DNA from: JAVMKJ01 sp031732875
GTDB lineage: Bacteria; Pseudomonadota; Gammaproteobacteria; Competibacterales; Competibacteraceae
Reading direction: 5' to 3'
NCBI GenBank assembly: GCA_031732875.1
Contig: JAVMKL010000001.1
Span: forward strand, 1 to 10,840
DNA: 10,840 nt
Part shown: positions 1 through 5,152 of the stretch, piece by piece
Layout: every line of letters begins with the position of its first letter
Numbering within the stretch: position 1 is the stretch's first letter
Notes under the pieces: model-generated
What the model was told of the DNA's origin: nothing
Database searches by the model: none
The model's input: only the letters and a program-made list of their open reading frames with translations
Translations under genes and position numbers: made by a program

Positions 1-39
1 CCTGGCCGTCGGACTTCCACCAACGAAGTAACGCGCCAT
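1..39 (-). CDS. Possible start of a second cassette ORF (partial)
   Basis: On the minus strand an ATG at 39-37 opens a frame (MARYFVGGSPTAR) that runs off the window after 13 codons. It lies 12 nt beyond the attC crossover point at 52/51, which is the usual place for the start codon of the next cassette in an array. No Shine-Dalgarno sequence is visible, and the first bases of this putative cassette (TGTGCG) do not fit the TTRRRY expected after the crossover. The call rests on position alone and is weak. Confidence 0.2.
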   Translation of the reverse strand, partial: MARYFVGGSPTAR

Positions 40-51
40 GCCCGGCGCACA

Positions 52-108
52 CGTCCGCGTTCAGGGGCGCGCCGCTTTTGGCGCGTCCCCTGCAACGCGT
101 TGTTGGGC
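52..108 (-). other. attC recombination site at the cassette 3' end
   Basis: The R'' box GCCCAAC lies at 108-102 (minus strand). An imperfect hairpin follows: 56-61 pairs with 94-99, 62-67 with 87-92 and 68-73 with 80-85, with a six-base loop at 74-79. That is 18 paired bases with two unpaired ones (c93 and t86), which match the extrahelical bases that integron integrases use to recognise folded single-stranded attC. The short unpaired stretches at 53-55 and 100-101 match the central spacer. The R' half beyond the crossover at 52 is non-consensus (G then TGTGCG), as it belongs to whatever lies next. The cassette ORF stops inside the site, at 63-61. Confidence 0.72.
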
Positions 109-567
109 GTCTTTGCCACCGCTCAAATAGACTGGGTTGCGGCGAGCCTCATCGTACTCGCTGCGTGAGAAGAATGGCCAGACAGATTCGTCGCCGTCTT
201 TCCATTGACGCCGGCGCCACAGGCGACCGACCCAGCCGAGCGTCGCAAGCGAGCACAATAGAACCGGTAGCTGAGCGAGCCCAGTGAGGCGCGGATAACA
301 ATACGGAAGCCCCGATCGCAGAAACAGCACGATGCGAGCAACCCAGGCGCGACCTTCCGGGGTAAGTGCCCATCGACCGATAAGCTTGTGCTCAACAAAG
401 TCGTCGTAAAGCGGCCAGAGGCCATAGAAGTAGACCTCAAACAGGGCGATCTCCTTGCTGTTCGGGCGCTGACTCTCAAATTCTTCGTTGGTGATACGGC
501 CAACAGCAAGTCGCCTAGTCAACTCGGCTAATCGCTTCCGGCCCTCGTGGTCGATCATGGCTTCCAT
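61..567 (-). CDS. Conserved hypothetical membrane-associated cassette protein
   Basis: A 168-residue protein of unknown function. Residues 6-30 are charged and probably helical. A central conserved-looking block (about 40-95) contains FYGLWPLYDDFVEHKLIGRW, LTPEGRAW and IVLFLRSGLPY, and one hydrophobic segment (about 93-114) could span or bind the membrane. The block from RRRQWKDGDESVWPFFSRSEY onward looks like a conserved terminus. The last 14 or so residues (QQRVAGDAPKAARP) are read from attC DNA and are probably not part of the fold. The ATG at 567 lies only 7 nt from the GTTAGGC core with no clear ribosome-binding site; an alternative ATG three codons in (558) has GGAAG close before it. 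I recall similar uncharacterised proteins in proteobacterial cassettes, but no function is known to me. Confidence 0.75.
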   Translation of the reverse strand: MEAMIDHEGRKRLAELTRRLAVGRITNEEFESQRPNSKEIALFEVYFYGLWPLYDDFVEHKLIGRWALTPEGRAWVARIVLFLRSGLPYCYPRLTGLAQLPVLLCSLATLGWVGRLWRRRQWKDGDESVWPFFSRSEYDEARRNPVYLSGGKDAQQRVAGDAPKAARP

Positions 568-573
568 ATAGAC

Positions 574-736
574 GCCTAACGGGGCGCGAGTTGAGCGACA
601 CCCGCGCGTGGGTATCGCGCACGAAGTGGGCGATACCCCAAGCGGGCGTAGCGGCGAAGCCGTGTCGCTCCAACGAGGGTTCGACGGCGCTCGCGCCGGA
701 GAACCCGAAGTTGGCGCAACTCGCGCCCCGTTCGTC
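574..736 (-). other. Upstream attC-like branched palindrome
   Basis: A perfect 16-bp inverted repeat (AACGGGGCGCGAGTTG at 578-593, complement at 717-732) joins the GTTAGGC core at 580-574 to GACGAAC at 736-730. Two sub-hairpins sit inside it. One is closed by 594-601 with 662-669 and contains a further repeat (GGTATCGC with GCGATACC). The other spans 670-714 with nested arms CCAAC/GTTGG, GGGTTC/GAACCC and GGCGC/GCGCC. The GTTAGGC side is canonical for an attC R' box, but the partner GACGAAC departs from RYYYAAC and the site is longer than most attC sites. It may be a long or composite attC, or a degraded attI region. Confidence 0.45.
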
Positions 737-800
737 GGCGCGAAGCGCCGACGAACGAGGAGATGAGCGGCGGAGCGAAGCGAAGTCCGCTCGATCTCCT
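730..800. repeat. Two adjacent hairpins in the gene-free region
   Basis: The first is a perfect 12-bp stem: GTTCGTCGGCGC (730-741), loop GAA, complement at 745-756. It shares its first bases with the outer arm of the preceding palindrome. The second pairs AGGAGAT-GAGCGG (758-770) with CCGCTC-g-ATCTCCT (787-800), giving 13 pairs with one bulged G at 793 and a 16-nt loop, a geometry similar to attC stems. No ORF with a credible start covers them. I cannot assign them to a named repeat family. Confidence 0.5.
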
Positions 801-832
801 GGTTCTTCCGCAGCCGGTGGATTTTTTTCCCA

Positions 833-967
833 AAAAAATTGACAAAATCACCAAAATTTCAACGAACGTGCGCGGCTGCGGTCGCGTATCCGCATCAACG
901 CCGGTTATGCGCGTACGCGACCGCAGCCGCGCACTTTGGCCAATTTTCGTGATTTTATCAATTTTTT
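833..967. repeat. 135-bp imperfect palindromic element
   Basis: The outer arms 833-858 and 942-967 are complementary at 24 of 26 positions and AT-rich, ending in A/T runs. The inner arms 868-888 and 914-934 are perfectly complementary over 21 GC-rich bases. Inside these, CGCAT (891-895) pairs with ATGCG (907-911). The two stems are separated by a 9/7-nt internal loop. A further short repeat, ATTTTTTT-CCC-AAAAAAAT, lies at 821-839. There is no ORF, and no clear target-site duplication was found. It could be a MITE-like element, a strong bidirectional terminator, or a repeat tied to the neighbouring integron. The sharp switch between AT-rich outer and GC-rich inner arms is unusual. Confidence 0.65.
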
Positions 968-1025
968 CATTAGCTTATCCATGGGGTGTCGGGAAGAACT
1001 AGTGATTATACAGTTTCCGTTTATC

Positions 1026-1069
1026 TACCATAATCTGTCATCTTTAACATTATGTTATTGATTATGGTA
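1026..1069. promoter_or_regulatory. Nested inverted repeats in an AT-rich segment (operator-like)
   Basis: TACCATAATC (1026-1035) and GATTATGGTA (1060-1069) form a perfect 10-bp inverted repeat. Inside the 24-nt spacer, TAACAT-t-ATGTTA (1045-1057) is a second near-symmetric palindrome. The segment from about 1000 to 1080 is markedly AT-rich against its surroundings, as expected of a promoter or operator region. It lies between the cassette side and the recombinase remnant, and about 420 bp before phnX. No convincing -35/-10 pair was found, so its target gene is unknown. Confidence 0.3.
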
Positions 1070-1088
1070 ACTTTTAATTGCCGCTTAA

Positions 1089-1409
1089 CATCGCAACCCC
1101 TGCAACCCTGGAAATCCTGACAGGTTTGCCATCCCTCCGGAGCTGACCCGTCGCTACGAAATGCGTTGGCAGAGCAGAACCGCATGCCTGGACAGCGTCC
1201 ACACGATCTGGCTGCGTTATGACCTGGGCTTTCGTCACAAGTATAGCGGGGCACCGATGGAGCGGGAAAACCTGCCGGCTTCTCGGGAGACGCTTCGGGC
1301 CAGGCATCAGCCGGAACCCGTGAACCCACCCGAACCCGCTCCCGGCGCGTCCGCCAAAAAGTCCCGCAGTCGCAACACCGGACGGCCATTCATCAAACTG
1401 CAAGGTTGA
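1089..1409 (+). pseudogene. Integron-type tyrosine recombinase remnant (N-terminal domain only)
   Basis: The frame is open from the codon after a TAA (1086-1088) to the TGA ending at 1409. Its first ATG is at 1161, within the recognisable part. The translation from about 1131 (IPPELTRRYEMRW, then IWLRYDLGFRHKYSGAP, ENLPASRETLRARHQPE) resembles, from memory, the SAM-like N-terminal domain of integron-type integrases, where IPPxLxxRYE and WLRYYLDFCHKY recur. After this comes a Pro/Ala linker and a basic tail. The catalytic domain (R, H-x-x-R and Tyr nucleophile) is absent, no start codon precedes the conserved part, and GGAG at 1139 is 18 nt before the ATG, too far to be a good ribosome site. 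I infer a decayed gene. An alternative is a small intact gene of 82 residues starting at 1161. Confidence 0.45.
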
Positions 1410-1487
1410 TCCGGCACATTATCCGATGCTGAAACACCACGCCTTGCCGCTTTTAACCCAATCGATCCTTGAGGATATCCCGCCGTC

Positions 1488-2318
1488 ATGTACTTCCACT
1501 ATCAGCGTTCCTATCGCGGCCCGGTGCAAGCGGTGATTCTGGATTGGGCCGGCACCACGGTGGATTTCGGCTCGCTGGCCCCGGTGGTCGCGTTCACGCG
1601 GCTGTTCGCCGCCCAAGGGATCGATCTCGGACTGGACGAGGCGCGGGGTCCGATGGGCACCGAGAAGCGCGAACACATCCGATGCCTGTGCGCGCTGCCC
1701 CGCATCACCACCGCCTGGCGCGATCTTTATGGCGAATCCCCGGACGAGGCCACCATCGACCGGCTGTATCACGAGTTCGTGCCCCTGCAAGTGACCGCCA
1801 TCCGCGACTACGCGCAACTGATTCCCGGTTGCCGGGAGACGCTGATCACCTTGCGGGCGCGCGGCATTCGCATCGGCGCCAACACCGGCTACGGCCAGGC
1901 GATGATGGAACCGCTGCTGCGAGCCGCCGCCGAGCAGGGCTACGTGCCGGACAGCTCGGTCTGCGCCACCGAAGTGCCGCGCGGTCGGCCGTATCCCTAC
2001 ATGAGCTTCAAGAACATGATGGATCTGGAAATCGAAGCCGTGCAGTCCTGCGTCAAGGTGGACGATACGGTGCCCGGCATCGAGGAGGGATTAAACGCCG
2101 GCATGTGGACGGTGGGCGTCGCGGTCAGCGGCAACGAAGTCGGCTTGCCGCTGGCGGACTGGGAAGCGTTGCCGGCCGCCGACCAGCGCCAGCGCCGCGA
2201 GCGCGCCCACCAGCGGCTCCTGACCGGCGGCGCCCATTACGCGATCGATTCCATCGCCGACTTGCCGCGCTGCCTGGACGCCATCGAAGCGCGGTTGATG
2301 CGCGGCGAGCGGCCGTGA
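1488..2318 (+). CDS. phnX: Phosphonoacetaldehyde hydrolase (phosphonatase)
   Basis: PhnX hydrolyses the C-P bond of phosphonoacetaldehyde to acetaldehyde and phosphate in the cytoplasm, the last step of AEP breakdown. The 276-residue product is a HAD-superfamily enzyme of normal length. DWAGTTVD (19-26) carries the nucleophile Asp19. MGTEKREHI in the cap domain carries Lys60, which forms the Schiff base with the substrate; both match Asp12 and Lys53 of the Bacillus cereus enzyme with a constant offset of 7. GANTGY (Thr133), VPRGRPYPYM (Arg167) and VDDTVPGIEEGLNAGMWTVG (Asp192/193) supply the remaining HAD motifs. The ATG at 1488 follows TGAGGA (1470-1475) at slightly long spacing. The TGA overlaps the GTG of the next gene, so the two are probably translationally coupled. 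No promoter was convincing in 1410-1487. Confidence 0.97.
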   Translation: MYFHYQRSYRGPVQAVILDWAGTTVDFGSLAPVVAFTRLFAAQGIDLGLDEARGPMGTEKREHIRCLCALPRITTAWRDLYGESPDEATIDRLYHEFVPLQVTAIRDYAQLIPGCRETLITLRARGIRIGANTGYGQAMMEPLLRAAAEQGYVPDSSVCATEVPRGRPYPYMSFKNMMDLEIEAVQSCVKVDDTVPGIEEGLNAGMWTVGVAVSGNEVGLPLADWEALPAADQRQRRERAHQRLLTGGAHYAIDSIADLPRCLDAIEARLMRGERP

Positions 2319-3724
2319 GCCGGCGAATTGCGCCGACCGCGCCGCCGCTCGGCGAAAGCGAAACCAACAACACCTCGCGGCGAGCGGCGTGGCAGGCGGA
2401 GCATCTGGACGACGAGGGCCGGCGCTTGCTGGCCGAGGATGCCGACTATTTTTTGCATCAGTCGGTTTCCACCCCCTGTCTGGCCGCCATCCGCCGCGCC
2501 GAAGGTTGCTGGATCGAGGACACCGCCGGCCGCCGCTATCTGGACTTCCACGGCAACAACGTCCACCACATCGGCTACGGCCATCCCCGCCTGCTGGCGG
2601 CCATCAAGGCGCAACTGGACGAGCTGTCGTTCGCGCCGCGCCGCTTCACCTGTGAACCGGCGGTCGCGCTGGCCCGGCATTTGGCCGAAGTCGGTCCGCC
2701 GGGATTGGATAAGGTGCTGTTCGCCACCGGCGGTTCCGATGCCATCGAAATCGCCCTGAAAATCGCCCGCGCCGCCACCGGCCGCTTCAAGACCCTGTCG
2801 TTCTGGGACGCCTTTCACGGCGCCGGTTTCGGCGCCGCCAGCGTCGGCGGCGAAGCGCTGTTCCGATCAGGCCCCATCGGACCGCTGTTGGCCGGCGCCG
2901 GGCATCTGCCGCCGTTCGCCTGTTATCGCTGCCCCTACGGCTATCCCATCGATTCGGAAGGCCGACCGCAACTGGATCTGTGCCGTCTGACCTGCGCCAA
3001 TCTAGTGCGCTACGTGCTGGAACGGGAAGGCGACGTCGCCGCCGTCATCGCCGAACCGGCCCGCGCCGTGCCCTACATCCCGCCGCCCGGTTTCTGGCAA
3101 ACCGTGCGGGAAGCGTGCGACGAGTACGGCGCGTTGCTGATTTTCGACGAAATTCCCACCGGTCTGGGCAAGACCGGACGGCTGTTTGCCTGCGAGCACG
3201 ACGGCGTAATTCCCGATATTCTGGTGTTGGGCAAGGCGCTGGGCGGCGGAGTATTGCCGATTGCGGCAACCCTGTGTCGAGCGGAGCTGGACGTGGGGCG
3301 GGACTGGGCGTTCGGCCACTACACCCACGAGAAGAATCCGGTGCTGGCCCGCGCCGCCCTGACCACGCTCCAGATCATCGAGGACGAAGGCTTGGTCGAA
3401 AACGCCCGCCGCCAAGGCGAACGGGCGTTGGCGCGGCTGCGGGAGATGCAGGACCGCCATCCGCTGCTCGGCGACGTGCGCGGGCGCGGGCTGCTGCTCG
3501 GCGTCGAGCTGGTGACGGATCGCGCCGCCAGGACACCCGCTCGCGATGTCGCCGAAGCGGTGCTGTACCGGGCGCTGGCGCGCGGCCTGAGCTTCAAAAT
3601 CAGCCTGGGCAACGTGCTGACCCTGACGCCGCCGTTGATCGTGACCGACCGGGAAATGGATACGGCCCTGGATATCCTGGAAGCCTGCATCGCCGAAACC
3701 GAACGGGAGTTGCCGCCGTCGTGA
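2315..3724 (+). CDS. pbfA: Class III PLP enzyme, probable (R)-1-hydroxy-2-AEP ammonia-lyase
   Basis: A 469-residue fold-type I PLP protein of the class III aminotransferase superfamily. Visible motifs: GGSDAIE (139-145, PLP phosphate region), FDEIPTGLGKTGR with Asp278 for the pyridine nitrogen, VLGKALGGG with the Schiff-base Lys307, and HYTHEKNP with Thr337. Members beside phnX are typically PbfA, which eliminates ammonia from (R)-1-hydroxy-2-aminoethylphosphonate to give phosphonoacetaldehyde, the substrate of the neighbouring PhnX. The assignment rests on family and context. A transaminase acting on AEP itself cannot be excluded, especially as phnW is absent here. The start is GTG at 2315, overlapping the phnX stop by 4 nt (GTGA). 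The same frame stays open upstream through phnX, but no start there is credible. Four cysteines (203, 206, 223, 227) form a CxxC/CxxxC pair. Confidence 0.85.
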   Translation: MSRRIAPTAPPLGESETNNTSRRAAWQAEHLDDEGRRLLAEDADYFLHQSVSTPCLAAIRRAEGCWIEDTAGRRYLDFHGNNVHHIGYGHPRLLAAIKAQLDELSFAPRRFTCEPAVALARHLAEVGPPGLDKVLFATGGSDAIEIALKIARAATGRFKTLSFWDAFHGAGFGAASVGGEALFRSGPIGPLLAGAGHLPPFACYRCPYGYPIDSEGRPQLDLCRLTCANLVRYVLEREGDVAAVIAEPARAVPYIPPPGFWQTVREACDEYGALLIFDEIPTGLGKTGRLFACEHDGVIPDILVLGKALGGGVLPIAATLCRAELDVGRDWAFGHYTHEKNPVLARAALTTLQIIEDEGLVENARRQGERALARLREMQDRHPLLGDVRGRGLLLGVELVTDRAARTPARDVAEAVLYRALARGLSFKISLGNVLTLTPPLIVTDREMDTALDILEACIAETERELPPS

Positions 3725-3890
3725 GCGCGCCCTCGACAAATTCCGCCAAGAGTACGAATGGGCGCGGCAAAGCGTCGAGTTGATCACAATTCCGCAACAC
3801 AGTCGTCGCACAATCCCCCGCTGATACCCATCCCGCTGGACCGATTCAGACCAGTGGCGTCCGATTATCCATACCGTGCGAGGACTCCGA

Positions 3891-4907
3891 ATGAAATACG
3901 CCACCCTGTTCGGCGCTTTGGTGTTGGCCGGCGTCGCCTTTACCGCCCAAGCCAAGACCGAGCTGATCGTCTACACCGCCGTCGAGGCCGACGAACTGGC
4001 CAAGTTCAAGCAGGCCATCGAAACCGATTACCCCGATCTGGATATCAAGTGGGTCCGCGACTCCACCGGCATTATCACCGCCAAGCTGCTGGCCGAAAAA
4101 GCCAACCCCCAAGCCGACGTCGTGTGGGGCCTGGCGGCGACCAGCCTCAAGCTGCTGGCCGATCAGGGCTATTTCCAGCCCTACGCGCCCAAGGGCGTGG
4201 AAGCGCTGGATCAAAAGTACGTGGACAGCGCCAAGCCTCCGCAGTGGGTCGGCCAGCGCGCCTGGGTCGCTTCGCTCTGCTTCAACACCGTCGAAGCCGA
4301 AAAAAACAAGCTGCCCGCGCCGACCTCCTGGCAAGACCTGACCAAGCCGGAATTCAAGGGCAAGGTGGTCATGCCCAATCCGAACTCGTCCGGCACCGGT
4401 TTCCTCGACGTGTCGGCCTGGATTCAGATGTGGGGTGAGGAGAAAGCCTGGAAATACATGGATGGCCTGCACGACAACATCGCCCAGTACACCCATTCCG
4501 GCTCCAAGCCCTGCAAGATGGCCGCCGCCGGCGAAGTGCCGGTCGGCATTTCCTTCGCCTATCGCGGCGCGCAGGAAAAGAGCAAGGGCGCCCCGGTCGA
4601 AGTGATCGCGCCGAGCGAGGGCGTAGGCTGGGATTTGGAATCCTTCGCCATCGTGAAAGGTACCAGGAAGCTCGAAGCCGCCAAACAGTTGGCCGACTGG
4701 TCGGTGACCCGCAAGGCCAACGAACTGTACAACGAGGGCTACGCCGTGGTCGCCATGCCCGGCGTCGCCAAGCCGGTGCCGAATTATTCCGCAGGCATCG
4801 CCGAGAAGATGATCGAGAACGATTTCGAGTGGGCGGCCAAGCACCGCGAGGCGATTCTGGCCGAATGGGCCAAGCGCTACGACGGCAAGTCGGAGCCGAA
4901 GAAATAG
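3891..4907 (+). CDS. phnS: AEP ABC transporter, periplasmic substrate-binding protein
   Basis: A 338-residue periplasmic binding protein that delivers the phosphonate to the permease. Residues 1-21 are a signal peptide (Lys2, hydrophobic core LFGALVLAGVAFTA, cleavage after AQA before Lys22). The mature part begins TELIVYTAVEADE, as in iron(III)/phosphonate-type binding proteins. Segments such as NSSGTGFLDVSAWIQMWGEE and GISFAYRGAQEKSKGAPVEV fit the family annotated as AEP-binding proteins (PhnS2 type). The ATG at 3891 is preferred over a GTG at 3876 because AGGA at 3881-3884 is well spaced before it and the signal peptide starts there. A 166-bp gap separates it from the PLP enzyme gene. The substrate is inferred from family and neighbours; ligand-binding residues cannot be read directly. 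Confidence 0.88.
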   Translation: MKYATLFGALVLAGVAFTAQAKTELIVYTAVEADELAKFKQAIETDYPDLDIKWVRDSTGIITAKLLAEKANPQADVVWGLAATSLKLLADQGYFQPYAPKGVEALDQKYVDSAKPPQWVGQRAWVASLCFNTVEAEKNKLPAPTSWQDLTKPEFKGKVVMPNPNSSGTGFLDVSAWIQMWGEEKAWKYMDGLHDNIAQYTHSGSKPCKMAAAGEVPVGISFAYRGAQEKSKGAPVEVIAPSEGVGWDLESFAIVKGTRKLEAAKQLADWSVTRKANELYNEGYAVVAMPGVAKPVPNYSAGIAEKMIENDFEWAAKHREAILAEWAKRYDGKSEPKK

Positions 4908-4914
4908 CCGAATA

Positions 4915-4994
4915 CCCTCACCCCCAGCCCCTCTCCCGGAGGGCGAGGGGAGTAGACGCCCTCATCCCCAGCCCCTCTCCCGGAGGGGCTGGGG
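4915..4994. repeat. Tandem REP-like palindromes
   Basis: Two copies of a C-rich unit beginning CCCTCAYCCCCAGCCCCTCT start at 4915 and 4959 (period 44). The second folds into a perfect 12-bp stem, CCCCAGCCCCTC (4966-4977), loop TCCCG, complement 4983-4994. The first is an imperfect version. Elements of this sequence are scattered through many proteobacterial genomes. Sitting directly after the binding-protein gene, the strong hairpin could slow 3' decay or cut read-through, so that the binding protein is made in excess over the membrane parts. Confidence 0.7.
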
Positions 4995-5013
4995 CGGGTT
5001 GGGGCGCTAGCCC

Positions 5014-5066
5014 GTAACCCGCCGATTTGGCTGCGGTTTCGGCGGGTTACGCTTCGCTAACCCGCC
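5014..5066. repeat. Three-arm inverted repeat, GGCGGGTTA family
   Basis: GTAACCCGCCGA (5014-5025) is perfectly complementary to 5039-5050. Part of that right arm, GGCGGGTTA (5041-5049), is also perfectly complementary to TAACCCGCC (5058-5066). The two hairpins cannot form together. The GGCGGGTTACGC/GCTAACCCGCC motif is a very common dispersed repeat in bacterial genomes, so an insertion-type repeat is the simplest reading. A T-run is missing, so neither hairpin is a classical terminator. Confidence 0.65.
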
Positions 5067-5152
5067 CTACATCAGAAGATATGAAACCTGGTGGGAATTG
5101 ATAATACCTTCTTGATAGAAAGGCAAAATTCACTCGTCGAGTCGAACCACCC

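Larger units (their letters stand above)
52..579 (-). mobile_element. Integron gene cassette, 528 bp
   Basis: Read on the minus strand, the unit begins with TTAGGC (579-574), the right part of a GTTAGGC core whose crossover G is at 580. It then carries one ORF and ends with an attC hairpin whose last G is at 52. In a circular cassette the end GGACG would join the start TTAGGC and give the canonical R' core GTTAGGC. That core pairs with the GCCCAAC box at 108-102. This self-consistency is what identifies the unit as a cassette rather than a chance palindrome. Only one full cassette is visible, so the array must extend to the left of the window if it exists. Confidence 0.65.

Noticed and set aside
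839..867. Promoter from a perfect TTGACA at 839-844
   Set aside because: No acceptable -10 hexamer occurs at 15-18 nt spacing, and the sequence belongs to the arm of the large palindrome.
1035..1052. Pho box upstream of the phosphonate genes
   Set aside because: Only one CTGTCAT half-site is present, the second repeat at the right spacing does not match, and it is about 450 bp from phnX.
1411..1432. Sigma-54 type promoter before phnX
   Set aside because: The GG and GC elements are 13 nt apart instead of 10, and TTGC is missing.
1469..2314. Upstream extension of the PLP enzyme frame through the whole of phnX
   Set aside because: The frame is open by GC-rich chance and its translation there is arginine-rich and unlike any enzyme. 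The GTG at 2315, overlapping the phnX stop, gives a normal family length.
3876..3890. GTG start 15 nt upstream for the binding protein
   Set aside because: It would put RGLR before the signal peptide, and the AGGA at 3881-3884 serves the ATG at 3891.
3846..4844. Minus-strand 332-codon frame opposite phnS
   Set aside because: It lies entirely antisense to a gene with a signal peptide and family motifs, and its His/Gly/Leu-rich translation shows no domain.
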